From Streptomyces venezuelae (GTDB lineage: Bacteria > Actinomycetota > Actinomycetes > Streptomycetales > Streptomycetaceae), in assembly GCF_008642295.1 (NCBI RefSeq), contig NZ_CP029190.1:1426001-1490000 (forward strand): a DNA stretch of 64,000 nucleotides, in the 5' to 3' direction. The notes under the pieces are model-generated. The model did not search any database. It saw only the letters and a program-made list of their open reading frames with translations, and was not told the DNA's origin. The translations under genes were made by a program, and so were the position numbers. How positions within the stretch are numbered: position 1 is the first letter of the stretch; every line of letters starts with the position of its first letter. This document shows positions 1-8,540 of this stretch, piece by piece.

Positions 1-485
1 GTCGCGGTGGCGTCCTCGTCCGGGTGGGACCACGGTCGCGGCTCGATGCCGAACCTCATCAGCTCGTGCTCGGTCTGCTCCCCGAGGACGTACCGGTGCC
101 GCGCGGTCACCCCGGACAGGGCACTGTCCAGCTCGGGGTCGACCAGCAGGACGGAGGCGCCGCTCTGCTGGACCACGTACTCGATCTCCTCAGGCTTGAG
201 CCGGAAGTTGACGGGCACACAGATCCGGCCGCTCATGGGCACGGCGAAGAGCAGCTCGAGCAGTCGGGCCGAATTGTGGCTGACCACCGCCACCCGCTCA
301 CCCTCCCGGACCCCCAGCGCGTCGAACCCCGCCTGCCAGGCCCGGACCCGCTCGCCCAGCCGTCCGTACGTCGACTCCGGCACCGGCGGACCGGGCTGAT
401 CCGGTTCGTCGACCACGCCGGGGGAGGCGGAGAACCCCAGCTCGGCCCGGTCGAGGAAGTCCGCCACGGTCATGGGAATCCGCAT
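1..485 (-). CDS. AMP-binding acyl-CoA synthetase, N-terminal part (runs off window)
   Basis: The first about 160 residues of an adenylate-forming acyl-CoA synthetase/ligase are visible; the rest lies beyond position 1. The protein begins MRIPMTVADFLDRAELGF and contains YGRLGERVRAWQAGFDALGV, VAVVSHNSARLLELLFAVP and PVNFRLKPEEIEYVVQQSG. This is the usual N-terminal fold of the ANL superfamily, where the gap between the N-terminal helix bundle and the P-loop is followed by the 'PVNFRL' strand. The ATG at 485 is preceded by a GGAGAG ribosome-binding site. Family members activate carboxylic acids with ATP and load them onto CoA. The substrate cannot be inferred because the acyl pocket and the catalytic lysine lie outside the window. 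Confidence 0.85.
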   Translation of the reverse strand, partial: MRIPMTVADFLDRAELGFSASPGVVDEPDQPGPPVPESTYGRLGERVRAWQAGFDALGVREGERVAVVSHNSARLLELLFAVPMSGRICVPVNFRLKPEEIEYVVQQSGASVLLVDPELDSALSGVTARHRYVLGEQTEHELMRFGIEPRPWSHPDEDATA

Positions 486-595
486 TGCTCTCTCCTGGCA
501 TCGGGACAACTGCACGGTCGAAGGCGGCGGGGTCGGACGAAACCCGCCCCGGCAGGCATCGTGCCGCGCGTGCGGTACGCGCCACCAGTGGGGCG

Positions 596-1768
596 TCAGC
601 CGGTGATTGACCCGAAGCGCACCGAGGTCCGGGTGGCGGTGGTCATCCCGGCGAGCAGCGCCTCCCCTTCGGCAACGATCTCCTCCCGGGTGCCCTTGGT
701 CCCGGTGCCGCCGAAGAGCTCGACGACGAGCTCCGCCCGCTCTCCCTTCTCGTCCTCGTCGAGCCGCCACAGCCCGGCGAGGAATCCGTCGACAAGGAGG
801 GTGCAGTACGCCTGATTCCCTTTCCAGGTACGGCCTTTGAGATCAGCGGGTACCAGCCGGCTGCGGTCGGCATGGGAGAGCAGCACATTGTCGAACTCGG
901 GCAGGAAGCGGGGCGGGGCCGGGGTGTCGGGGTCGGGGCGCGGGGCGTCGGGCAGGTCGAACAGCTCCACCCCGGCCTGGTCCCGGAAGGTCACCAGCTC
1001 GGGCCGGAGCCGCTCGAAGGCGGCACGCATTCGGGTGAGCCCGGACCAGGTCTGCATGTCCTTGACGGAGGCCGGCCCGAAGGCGCGCAGATAGCGGCGT
1101 ACGACCTCGTCGGCAGACGCGGGCTCCGCGCCGGCCGGCCCCGGCCGACCCGCCCGCAGCTCACCCACTTGCCGCCCGCCCACTTGCCGCTCCCCCACCC
1201 ACTGCTCCAGATGGGCCAGCCGGACCTGGCCGCTGCGTCCCCACAGGCCGCGCGGGGTGACCTGGACCAGCGGGAGCCGGCAGCGGGCGGCGACCGAGAG
1301 GGCCTGCGGGTCGGCCTCGGGCCACTCCTTCGACAGCGCCTCCCGGATCTCGGCCATGGTGCGGGGCCCGGTGTCGACAAGAGCGCGCGCGAGCTCGGTG
1401 AGCCGCTCCAGATCCACCCCGGCCAGGCCCGCACGGAAGTAGCCGACCTCCCGGTCCCGGGCGGGCTGGACCAGGAGCCGCAGGGCCAGGGCGTCCTCGG
1501 TGGTGTGGGTGTGGATGGTGGACCGCAGGGTGACCATGCGCACCACCTCACGGGACTCCATCAGCGCGGACAGCTCCTCGGGCCGGAACCGGGCCAGCCG
1601 GGCGTGCAGCTGGAAGTACGGGGGTTTCACGTTCTGCGCCTGGAGCCCGACGAGGTGCGCCACCGCCTCGCGGGCCGACAGCTCGGCGCGGGTGAGGAGC
1701 AGCTGACGGGCGAGTGTGGCGCGGTTCAGCGCGCGGGGACCGTAGACCGGGTGCGTCCTGGAAACCAT
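596..1768 (-). CDS. AlkZ-like winged-helix DNA glycosylase
   Basis: About 390 residues of the winged-helix, DNA-binding-domain-containing family (HTH_42) that includes E. coli YcaQ and Streptomyces AlkZ. These glycosylases remove alkylated bases and unhook interstrand crosslinks. The N-terminal helix-turn-helix region contains VGLQAQN, matching the catalytic Q-x-Q motif (Q43 and Q45 from the chosen start). RSTIHTHTTEDALALR and a C-terminal LPEFDNVLLSHADRSR block are also typical. An alternative ATG lies 21 nt upstream (1789); neither start has a strong ribosome-binding site. The gene stands alone, downstream of and on the same strand as the acyl-CoA synthetase gene promoter region. AlkZ homologues are often linked to genotoxin self-resistance, but nothing adjacent suggests that here. 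Confidence 0.85.
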   Translation of the reverse strand: MVSRTHPVYGPRALNRATLARQLLLTRAELSAREAVAHLVGLQAQNVKPPYFQLHARLARFRPEELSALMESREVVRMVTLRSTIHTHTTEDALALRLLVQPARDREVGYFRAGLAGVDLERLTELARALVDTGPRTMAEIREALSKEWPEADPQALSVAARCRLPLVQVTPRGLWGRSGQVRLAHLEQWVGERQVGGRQVGELRAGRPGPAGAEPASADEVVRRYLRAFGPASVKDMQTWSGLTRMRAAFERLRPELVTFRDQAGVELFDLPDAPRPDPDTPAPPRFLPEFDNVLLSHADRSRLVPADLKGRTWKGNQAYCTLLVDGFLAGLWRLDEDEKGERAELVVELFGGTGTKGTREEIVAEGEALLAGMTTATRTSVRFGSITG

Positions 1769-1968
1769 GCCCGCAACGCTAGCGAGCATTGCGGCCAGCC
1801 CCTGTCCTCAAGCCGCCCCCACGCCAGGCCCCCGCCCCTTTCGTCCGTATATCCTGCTCCCCAAACCACCGGAACACCGACCGCCGGACCCGACCAGGAC
1901 TCAACCCAGGAACAGGAACCCGGGACCGGAACCCGAAACCCGGAACCAACCGAGGGAGCCAGCCAGCG

Positions 1969-3132
1969 ATGCCGGAGCGCCGAGAGAACCACTCCTCGCC
2001 GTCCGCGAAGCGGACGGGCTGGCGCCGCCCCGCGCCCCCGCCGTCGACTCCCCCCGCCACTCCCCCGTCGGCCCCGAAGGCCGCCGCGGCCTCCCCCACC
2101 GCGCCGGACCATCGCAGCGTGATCGACTCCGCCGTCTACCGCGACGGCCACCGGGTCGCCTCCCCCACCACCCTCGCCGAAACCTTCCGGCAGCTGCGCG
2201 ACCGGCCCGACGGCATGGCCTGGATCGGCCTGCACCGACCCACCGAGTCCGAACTCCACTCCCTCGCCGCCGAGTTCAACCTGCACCCGCTGTCCATCGA
2301 GGACGCCCTGGAAGCCCACCAGCGGCCCAAGCTGGAACGCTACGGCGAAACCCTCTTCGTGGTCCTGCGCGCCGCCCGCTACCTGGACGCCCCTGAGGAG
2401 GTCGAGTTCGGCGAACTCCACGTCTTCGTCGGCCCGGACTTCCTCATCACCGTCCGCCACGGCGCGGCCCCGGACCTCTCCGCGGTCCGCCGCCGCATGG
2501 AGGAGACCCCGGAACTCCTCTCCCTGGGCCCCGAAGCGGTCCTGTACGCCATCCTCGACGCGGTGGTCGACGGCTACGCCCCGGTCGTCGCGGGTGTCCA
2601 GAACGACATGGACGAGATCGAGACGGAGGTCTTCCGCGGCGACCCGGAGGTCTCCCGCCGCATCTACGAACTCTCCCGCGAAATGGTCGAGTTCCAACGC
2701 GCCACCCGCCCGCTGGTGGGCATGCTGCACGGCCTGATGGCGGGCTTCGCCAAATACGGCACGGACGAGGAACTCCAGCGCTACCTCCGCGACGTTGCGG
2801 ACCACGTGACCCACACCAGCGAACGCGTGGACGGCTTCCGCCAGGCCCTGACGGACATCCTGACGGTGAACGCGACACTGGTCTCCCAACAACAGAACGC
2901 AGAAATGCGCGCCTTGGCAGAGGCGGGCTTCGAACAGAACGAGGAGATCAAGAAGATCTCCTCGTGGGCCGCCATTCTGTTTGCACCCACGTTGGTGGGA
3001 ACCATCTACGGCATGAACTTCGAGACCATGCCGGAGCTCAAGTGGGCCGGCGGCTACCCCTTCGCGATCCTCCTGATGGCATTGGTCTGCGTCAGCCTGT
3101 ACGTCATCTTCAAGAAGCGCGACTGGCTCTAG
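1969..3132 (+). CDS. corA: Magnesium/cobalt transporter CorA
   Basis: A 387-residue CorA-family divalent cation channel. A proline-rich cytoplasmic N-terminus (about residues 1-45) precedes the soluble funnel domain. Two C-terminal helices follow, with the signature YGMNFETMPEL between them (GMN near residue 348) and the basic tail KKRDWL. The GMN loop forms the Mg2+ selectivity filter in this family. The ATG at 1969 was chosen because GAGGGAG lies just upstream and similarity starts soon after; the frame stays open further upstream but without a ribosome-binding site. It is a single gene that ends close to the truncated regulator on the opposite strand. Confidence 0.92.
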   Translation: MPERRENHSSPSAKRTGWRRPAPPPSTPPATPPSAPKAAAASPTAPDHRSVIDSAVYRDGHRVASPTTLAETFRQLRDRPDGMAWIGLHRPTESELHSLAAEFNLHPLSIEDALEAHQRPKLERYGETLFVVLRAARYLDAPEEVEFGELHVFVGPDFLITVRHGAAPDLSAVRRRMEETPELLSLGPEAVLYAILDAVVDGYAPVVAGVQNDMDEIETEVFRGDPEVSRRIYELSREMVEFQRATRPLVGMLHGLMAGFAKYGTDEELQRYLRDVADHVTHTSERVDGFRQALTDILTVNATLVSQQQNAEMRALAEAGFEQNEEIKKISSWAAILFAPTLVGTIYGMNFETMPELKWAGGYPFAILLMALVCVSLYVIFKKRDWL

Positions 3133-3158
3133 CGGACGAGCCGGAAGCGTCGATCAAC

Positions 3159-3473
3159 TTAGCATCTGCGAACATCACGGAACGGCCCCCCAGGCCCCGC
3201 CAGGCCCGGCAAGCGCGAGCGCAGCTCCCGGCAGACACTGATGCCGTCGCTGTCGGGCAGCCGTACGTCGAGCACGACAACGTCCGGGCGCAGTGCCGGC
3301 CCGCGGGACAGCGCCTGCTCGGCCGTGCCCGCCTCACCCACGACGGTGATGTCAGGCTCGACGTCGAGGAGGTCGCGCAGTCCGCGACGGACCACCTCGT
3401 GGTCGTCGAGGAGGAACACCTTGATCGGAGCCTCGGTCACTGCGGCCGACGATGCAGGGGCCCTGTGGGACAC
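3159..3473 (-). pseudogene. Truncated NarL/DevR-type response regulator (receiver fragment)
   Basis: About 94-104 residues covering only the start of a response-regulator receiver domain: [19 protein letters not shown], then [20 protein letters not shown]. It is closely similar to the complete regulator at 7104-7790. Similarity stops after RSRLP, and the frame closes in unrelated sequence ([15 protein letters not shown]). Helix 4 to helix 5 of the receiver and the whole LuxR-type DNA-binding domain are missing. The acceptor aspartate is kept, but there is no output domain, so I read it as a deletion remnant rather than a working single-domain regulator. It lies 51 bp downstream of the phosphoketolase gene on the same strand. 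A degenerate GGGAC...GCCCC element is present just upstream (near 3488-3505). Confidence 0.75.
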
Positions 3474-3524
3474 GGCAGAGGCCCGAGGGGCCCATGTCCC
3501 GGTCCCGCCCCGAGCCAGGAGGGG

Positions 3525-5894
3525 TCAGTAGGGCCAGGACCAGTCCGCGACCTCCGGCAGGTCGACGCCGTGTTCGCGGATCCAGTCGTGGTGGCGGAGG
3601 CGCTGGTCCGCCATGGTCCGGCGCAGGCCCCCGGCGCGTTCGGCGAGGCCGTGGACGCGGTCGATGACGTCCATGACGAGCCGGTAGCGGTCGACGTCGT
3701 TGCGGACCACCATGTCGAACGGGGTGGTCGTCGTCCCGGACTCCTTGTAGCCGCGGACGTGCAGCTGGGCATGGCCGGCGCGGCGGTAGGCGAGGCGGTG
3801 GACGAGCCACGGATAGCCGTGGTAGGCGAAGATCACCGGCCGGTCCGTGGTGAAGAGGGCGTCGTACTCGGCGTCCGTCATGCCGTGCGGGTGCTCCTCG
3901 TGGGGCATCAGCCGGGCGATGTCGACGACGTTGACGACGCGGACGGCCAGCGACGGGAGGTGCTCGCGGAGCAGGGCCGCGGCGGCCAGCACCTCCATGG
4001 TGGGTACGTCCCCGGCGCAGGCCATTACGACGTCCGGCCCGCCGGAGCCGGCTTCGGTCCCCGCCCACTCCCAGACGCCGGCGCCGCGCGTCACGTGCGC
4101 CCGGGCCTCGTCGATCGGCAGCCAGTCGAAGCAGGGCTGCTTGCCGGCGACGATCACGTTGACCTGGTCGCGGCTGCGCAGGGCGTGGTCGGCCACGGCC
4201 AGCAGGGTGTTGGCGTCCGGGGGCAGGTAGACCCGTACGACCTCGGGGCTCTTGTTGAGGACGTGGTCGACGAAGCCGGGGTCCTGATGGGAGAAGCCGT
4301 TGTTGTCCTGGCGCCAGACGTGCGAGGTGAGTACGTAGTTGAGGGAGGCGACGGGCTCACGCCAGGCCAGTTCTCGCGAGGTCTTCAGCCATTTGATGTG
4401 CTGGCCGACCATGGAGCCGACGATATGGGCGAAGGCCTCGTAGGTGGAGAACAGTCCGTGGCGGCCGGTGAGGAGGTAGCCCTCCAGCCAGCCCTGGCAG
4501 AGGTGTTCGGACAGGATCTCCATGACCCGGCCGTCACGGGACAGGTTCCGGTCCGTGGCCTCCGTGATGCCCTGCCATGCCTTGCCGCTGGCGGTGTACA
4601 GGTCGTCCAGGCGGTTGGACGCGGTCTCGTCCGGCCCGACCACCCGGAAGTCCCGCCGCTCGGACGTGTCGCGCAGGACCTGGGCGAGGAAGCGCCCCAG
4701 GACGCGGGTCGGTTCGTGGAGGGTGCGTCCCGGTTTGTCGACGTGGACGGCGTGCGTGTCGAGCGCGGGCAGCGGGAGCGGTCGCAGCAGCCTGCCCCCG
4801 TTGGCGTACGGGACGGCGCCCAGCCGGTGCTCGCCCCGCGGGAGGCAGGCCAGGACCTGCGCTGTCGGGGCGCCGTCGGCGTCGAACAGCTCCTCCGGCC
4901 GGTACGAGCGCAGCCACGCCTCCAGCTGCCGCAGGTGTGCCGGGTTCTCCCGTACCCCTGCGAGGGGTACCTGGTGGGCGCGCCAGGTGCCCTCGACCGG
5001 CTCGCCGTCGACGGTCGTCGGCCCGGTCCAGCCCTTGGGCGTACGCAGTACGATCATCGGCCAGCGTCCGTACTCCCGCCCCGGAGCGCCGTCCGCCGTC
5101 CTCGCCTCCCGCTGGATGCGGGCGATGCGGTCGAGGGCGTGGTCCATCGCGCGGGCCATGGCCTGGTGGACCTGGGCGGGTTCGCTGCCGGTGACGTACA
5201 GCGGGTCGTGGCCGTAGCCGCGCAGCAGGGCGTCCAGTTCGGCCTCGGGGATCCGGGACAGCACGGTCGGGTTGGCGATCTTGTAGCCGTTGAGGTGCAG
5301 GATCGGCAGGACCGCGCCGTCGTGGACTGGGTCGAGGAACTTGTTCGAGTGCCAGGACGCGGCCAGCGGGCCCGTCTCGGCCTCGCCGTCGCCGATGACG
5401 CAGGCGACCAGCAGGCCGGGGTGGTCGAAGGCGGCCCCGTAGGCGTGGGCGAGGGCGTACCCGAGCTCGCCCCCCTCGTGGATGGAGCCGGGTGTCTCGG
5501 GCGCCACGTGACTCGGCACTCCCCCGGGGAAGGAGAACTGCCGGAACAGCTTGGCCATGCCCTCGGCGTCGCGCGTCACGTCCGGGTAGGTCTCGGTGTA
5601 CGTCCCTTCCAGCCAGGAGTTGGCCAGGACGGCGGGTCCGCCGTGTCCGGGACCCCACACGCACAGGGCCTCCAGGGAGCGCTCCTTGATGACGCGGTTG
5701 AGGTGGGTGTGCACCAGGTTGAGGCCGGGTGAGGTGCCCCAGTGCCCCAGCAGCCGGGGCTTGATGTGCTCCGGCCGCAGCGGTTCGGCCAGCAGGGGAT
5801 TGTCCATGAGGTAGATCTGGCCGACCGCCAGGTAGTTGGCGGCGCGCCAGTGGGCGTCCAGCTCCGAGATCGCGTACGCGGTCAACGCGGTCAT
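3525..5894 (-). CDS. xfp: Phosphoketolase (xylulose-5-P/fructose-6-P)
   Basis: A full-length 789-residue thiamine-diphosphate phosphoketolase. It cleaves xylulose-5-phosphate (and often fructose-6-phosphate) with phosphate to give acetyl phosphate. Family landmarks in order are [28 protein letters not shown], the [20 protein letters not shown] stretch, and the ThDP/Mg-binding [19 protein letters not shown]. Then come [23 protein letters not shown] and a C-terminal transketolase-like domain. The ATG at 5894 has AGGAG seven bases upstream. The gene diverges from the universal stress protein gene, with a 16-bp palindrome in the shared promoter region (6000-6015). This suggests induction with the DevR-type regulon and acetyl-phosphate-based energy generation in non-growing or oxygen-limited cells. 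Confidence 0.95.
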   Translation of the reverse strand: MTALTAYAISELDAHWRAANYLAVGQIYLMDNPLLAEPLRPEHIKPRLLGHWGTSPGLNLVHTHLNRVIKERSLEALCVWGPGHGGPAVLANSWLEGTYTETYPDVTRDAEGMAKLFRQFSFPGGVPSHVAPETPGSIHEGGELGYALAHAYGAAFDHPGLLVACVIGDGEAETGPLAASWHSNKFLDPVHDGAVLPILHLNGYKIANPTVLSRIPEAELDALLRGYGHDPLYVTGSEPAQVHQAMARAMDHALDRIARIQREARTADGAPGREYGRWPMIVLRTPKGWTGPTTVDGEPVEGTWRAHQVPLAGVRENPAHLRQLEAWLRSYRPEELFDADGAPTAQVLACLPRGEHRLGAVPYANGGRLLRPLPLPALDTHAVHVDKPGRTLHEPTRVLGRFLAQVLRDTSERRDFRVVGPDETASNRLDDLYTASGKAWQGITEATDRNLSRDGRVMEILSEHLCQGWLEGYLLTGRHGLFSTYEAFAHIVGSMVGQHIKWLKTSRELAWREPVASLNYVLTSHVWRQDNNGFSHQDPGFVDHVLNKSPEVVRVYLPPDANTLLAVADHALRSRDQVNVIVAGKQPCFDWLPIDEARAHVTRGAGVWEWAGTEAGSGGPDVVMACAGDVPTMEVLAAAALLREHLPSLAVRVVNVVDIARLMPHEEHPHGMTDAEYDALFTTDRPVIFAYHGYPWLVHRLAYRRAGHAQLHVRGYKESGTTTTPFDMVVRNDVDRYRLVMDVIDRVHGLAERAGGLRRTMADQRLRHHDWIREHGVDLPEVADWSWPY

Positions 5895-5999
5895 GTCCGC
5901 TCCTGCGGGTGAGGGTCCGGGACGTTCGTCGGATGGGCCGATGCCGACACCCTGCACCAAGTCGGCGCCGGGCCGGCAGGGCGCACCGGCCCCCAGGCA

Positions 6000-6015
6000 A
6001 GGGACCATCGGCCCT
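6000..6015. promoter_or_regulatory. DosR/OsdR-type binding palindrome between xfp and usp
   Basis: AGGGACCATCGGCCCT is a 16-bp imperfect palindrome in the xfp/usp divergent promoter region. Its half-sites GGGAC and GGCCC are separated by four bases plus the central pair. It closely matches the two palindromes at 7867-7882 and 7932-7947. It resembles the published binding sequence of DevR/OsdR-like regulators. It lies 106 bp upstream of xfp and 122 bp upstream of usp. Binding is inferred. Confidence 0.6.
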
Positions 6016-6137
6016 TCTGCGCCCCTGCCCGGCCCGGCGAAGGTGAATCCCGGTGGCGCCCGTACCTCCCCCGACGGGCGCCGCCCACACTTGCCGGCCG
6101 ACCCGATGCCTCGTGCATCAGTACGGAGGACAGATCA

Positions 6138-7013
6138 GTGAAGCGCACCCTCGTCGTCGGAGTGGACGGTTCCCCCGAGAGCCGGGCGGCGGCCGACTGG
6201 GCTGCCCGGGAAGCCGTGCGCCGCGACATGCATGTTCATGTGGTCCACGCGTGGCTATGGCAGCCGCTCGCCGTCCCGGTGGTCCAGGACCCGGATACCG
6301 AGGCCCGCCGGGCCCGGCAGATCCTGGAGGAGACGGAGACCGAGCTGGTCCGTCGGCACCCGAAGCTCTCGCTCACCGCGGAGCTGATCCCGGACGTCCC
6401 CGTGCCGGCCCTGCTGCGCGCCGCCAAGGGCGCGGAGTTGCTGGTCCTCGGCAGCCGCGGGCACGGCGCCCTCACGGGCTTCCTGCTCGGCTCCTACGGA
6501 CAGCAGCTGATCGCGTCCGCCGAATGCCCGGTCGTCTCCGTCCGTGCCCGGCACGGCAATCCGGTTGCCAGGCCCGATGAGGGGGAGGTGGTCGTGGGCC
6601 AACAAGGCGGCGTGGAGGACTCCGCCGAGGTACTGCGCTTCGCCTTCGAGGAAGCCGCCGCACGCCGGGCTCCGCTCCGGGCGGTCCGGGCCTGGACCCT
6701 TCCGCTGGTCTATGCCTACAGTCTCGGCTCGGCGTGGATCGCCGATCAGTTCGGCGGCTTCGAGCCGTTCGAGAAGGACGCTCTGGAGCAGGCGCTGGAG
6801 CCGTGGCGACTGCGGCACCCCGAGGTGGAAGTCATCACTCACGTCGAGCAGGGGAGCGCGGGCCCCGTGCTGCTGTCCGCCGCGTCGGACGCCCAGCTGC
6901 TCGTCGTCGGCCGGCAGGTCCGCGAATCGGCGCTGGGCACGCGCATCGGATCGGTCGCCCATGCCGCCCTCCACCACGCGGCCTGCCCGGTCGCCGTCGT
7001 GCCGCACCACTGA
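6138..7013 (+). CDS. Tandem universal stress protein (UspA x2)
   Basis: A 291-residue protein with two Usp domains (about 1-140 and 152-291). The first starts TLVVGVDGSPESRAAADWA and carries the full nucleotide-binding signature G-2x-G-9x-G-S in GSRGHGALTGFLLGS, so it probably binds ATP. The second keeps the fold (VVGRQVRESALGTRIGS) but lacks that signature. The GTG start at 6138 has CGGAGGA just upstream. Tandem Usp proteins are the hallmark output of DosR-type dormancy regulons. The divergent phosphoketolase gene and the palindrome at 6000-6015 support that setting. Confidence 0.94.
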   Translation: MKRTLVVGVDGSPESRAAADWAAREAVRRDMHVHVVHAWLWQPLAVPVVQDPDTEARRARQILEETETELVRRHPKLSLTAELIPDVPVPALLRAAKGAELLVLGSRGHGALTGFLLGSYGQQLIASAECPVVSVRARHGNPVARPDEGEVVVGQQGGVEDSAEVLRFAFEEAAARRAPLRAVRAWTLPLVYAYSLGSAWIADQFGGFEPFEKDALEQALEPWRLRHPEVEVITHVEQGSAGPVLLSAASDAQLLVVGRQVRESALGTRIGSVAHAALHHAACPVAVVPHH

Positions 7014-7035
7014 GCCGACGCATGGCACGCAAAAC

Positions 7036-7066
7036 GGCCGGGCAGGCGAGTGCAGCCTGCCCGGCC
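7036..7066. terminator. Bidirectional hairpin terminator between usp and response regulator
   Basis: A perfect 12-bp stem, GGCCGGGCAGGC (7036-7047) with GCCTGCCCGGCC (7055-7066), has a 7-nt loop. It lies between convergent genes. On the minus strand it is followed by a TTTT run, so it best fits termination of the response regulator gene, but it can serve both. Confidence 0.7.
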
Positions 7067-7103
7067 CGTACTGCGGGGGCGGCGACCGGAGGCCGGGGCC
7101 GGG

Positions 7104-7790
7104 CTACCGGCCGGGCGGCGTCAGGGCGTGACTCGCGATCACCGCGGCCTGAACGCGCCGCTCCACCCCGAGCTTGACGAAGAGCCGCGAGATGATGTTC
7201 TTGACGGTCTTCTCCGCGAGGTACAGCCGCTTGCCGATCTCCCGGTTGGTGAGCCCCTCGCTGACCAGCAGAAGGACCTCCTTCTCCCGGTCGGAGAAAC
7301 CGGGAAGCCCCGGTGCCCGGTCCTGCTCGGGCGCGTCGCCGCGCATCCGGGCCATCAGCCGCGTGGTGGCGCCCGGATCGAGCATCGACTGTCCCGAAGC
7401 CACCGTCCGTACGGCGCTCACCAGGTCGGTGCCCGTGATCTGCTTCAGGACATAGCCCGACGCCCCCGCCATCACGGCGTCCAGCAACGCCTCCTCGTCG
7501 TCGAACGACGTGAGCATCAGGCAGGCCAGCTCCGGCATCCGCGAGCGCAGCTCCCGGCACACGCTCACCCCGTCGCCGTCCTGGAGCCGTACGTCCAGGA
7601 TCGCGACCCGGGGGCGCAGCGCGGGGATGCGGATCAGCGCCTGTTCCACTGTGCCCGCCTCACCGACAACGGTCAGGTCGGGCTCGGCGTCGAGCAAGTC
7701 GTGCACCCCTCGGCGTACGACTTCGTGATCGTCGAGCAGGAAGACGCTGATGGGTCCCGCCACGGGGGAGGGAACACCGCTGCCGGTCAT
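7104..7790 (-). CDS. NarL/DevR-family response regulator
   Basis: A 228-residue two-component regulator. The receiver domain (about 14-130) has the acidic pair in [13 protein letters not shown], the phospho-acceptor D66 in VAILDVRLQD, and K near GYVLKQITGTDL. A LuxR/NarL helix-turn-helix (about 165-225) reads FSDREKEVLLLVSEGLTNRE then EKTVKNIISRLFVKLGV. The ATG at 7790 is preceded by GAAGGAG. The DevR/DosR-like C-terminus, the neighbouring GAF histidine kinase and the Usp/Xfp/PPK2 genes point to an OsdR-type hypoxia/dormancy regulator. It diverges from the STAS gene, and two palindromes in the shared promoter suggest autoregulation. A truncated near-copy lies at 3159-3473. Confidence 0.93.
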   Translation of the reverse strand: MTGSGVPSPVAGPISVFLLDDHEVVRRGVHDLLDAEPDLTVVGEAGTVEQALIRIPALRPRVAILDVRLQDGDGVSVCRELRSRMPELACLMLTSFDDEEALLDAVMAGASGYVLKQITGTDLVSAVRTVASGQSMLDPGATTRLMARMRGDAPEQDRAPGLPGFSDREKEVLLLVSEGLTNREIGKRLYLAEKTVKNIISRLFVKLGVERRVQAAVIASHALTPPGR

Positions 7791-7866
7791 GACGCAACTC
7801 CTTCGCCTGGGTCCGCCCTGGACGCACGGACACCGGCATCGTGCCCGTAGGACAGGGCGGAGGGAC

Positions 7867-7882
7867 AGGGCCGATCGGCCCT
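7867..7882. promoter_or_regulatory. Perfect DosR/OsdR-type palindrome 1
   Basis: AGGGCCGATCGGCCCT is a perfect 16-bp palindrome 77 bp upstream of the response regulator start, on the STAS-facing side. It matches the symmetric GGGCC-GATC-GGCCC form of a DevR/OsdR site. The regulator at 7104-7790 is the natural candidate ligand. Confidence 0.65.
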
Positions 7883-7931
7883 CTTCCGCCTGGTGCTCTC
7901 CGGGGGCCGGGTCCCGGCGCGTGCCCGGACG

Positions 7932-7947
7932 AGGGACCTTCGGCCCT
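7932..7947. promoter_or_regulatory. DosR/OsdR-type palindrome 2
   Basis: AGGGACCTTCGGCCCT lies 65 bp (centre to centre) from the perfect palindrome at 7867-7882. It is almost identical to the xfp/usp site at 6000-6015. Two sites in one divergent region fit cooperative binding by a phosphorylated dimeric regulator. Confidence 0.62.
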
Positions 7948-8055
7948 GTCGCATGGCCCTGTCGGGCCTTCTGGCGTGTGCACGGGATCGGATGGACTGG
8001 TGGCGCACGGGGAACGGCGCGGCCCGACGGGGCCGCAGGCAGCACGGAGGACGCC

Positions 8056-8382
8056 ATGACGACAGCCCCGATCGACCTGAAGACCGTGTCATGCGAGGAC
8101 CGCGGCGTGAGGATCGCCCTGGCCGGGGAGCTCGACTTCCACACGGCTGGGCAGATAGAGCCGCGCCTGCAGGAACTCGCGGAATCCGATGGCCGCAACC
8201 TGGACCTGGACCTGAGCAGCCTCTCGTTCTGCGACAGCGCGGGCATCGACCTCCTCGTCCGTCTGAGCCGTCGCTGCCGGCTCGCGGGGACGCGGCTGCT
8301 CCTCCGTGACGTGCCGCCCCTGGTGGCCAAGTCCATGCGGGTGCTCGGCGCCGACCGTGACCTGGTGCTCGTCGCCTCGTGA
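8056..8382 (+). CDS. STAS-domain anti-sigma factor antagonist
   Basis: A 108-residue single STAS domain. It shows RIALAGELDFHTAGQIEPRL and the motif DLSSLSFCDSAGIDLLVRLS, in which the phosphorylatable serine of SpoIIAA/BldG-type antagonists sits in CDSAGID. Such proteins bind an anti-sigma kinase and release a sigma factor when unphosphorylated. The ATG at 8056 is preceded by GGAGG. No anti-sigma or sigma gene is in the window, so the partner is unknown. Its promoter region contains the two palindromes, so it is probably a member of the DevR-type regulon and links it to sigma-factor control. Confidence 0.86.
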   Translation: MTTAPIDLKTVSCEDRGVRIALAGELDFHTAGQIEPRLQELAESDGRNLDLDLSSLSFCDSAGIDLLVRLSRRCRLAGTRLLLRDVPPLVAKSMRVLGADRDLVLVAS

Positions 8383-8428
8383 TCGCGGTGCCGCCGCGCC
8401 GCGAGGGGCGGAGAAGCGCCGTACAGCC

Positions 8429-8448
8429 CTGCCCCCAGGGTGGGGCAG
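8429..8448. terminator. Small hairpin between STAS gene and histidine kinase gene
   Basis: CTGCCCC (8429-8435) pairs with GGGGCAG (8442-8448) over a 6-nt loop, in the 158-bp gap between convergent genes. The stem is short and there is no clear T-run, so termination is only plausible. Confidence 0.35.
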
Positions 8449-8540
8449 CAGGGAGGGAGATCTCGTCGTGGGGTTCCGGCCGGCTGCTGCACCGTCGCCG
8501 GCCGGTCCCGCGATCCCTGGCAGAGTCCCTGCCTTCCCCC

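Noticed and set aside
3484..3508. GGGAC/GCCCC element upstream of the truncated response regulator as a DosR-type box
   Set aside because: Half-site spacing and the central bases do not match the three good palindromes; mentioned only as degenerate.
2964..5732. 922-codon plus-strand open frame opposite the phosphoketolase gene
   Set aside because: It is an antisense shadow of xfp in GC-rich DNA, with no domain similarity and a biased Val/Gly/Asp composition.
7954..7967. GGCCC-TGTC-GGGCC inverted repeat near the DosR-type boxes
   Set aside because: Half-site polarity is opposite to the GGGCC-n-GGCCC boxes, so it is not counted as a third copy.
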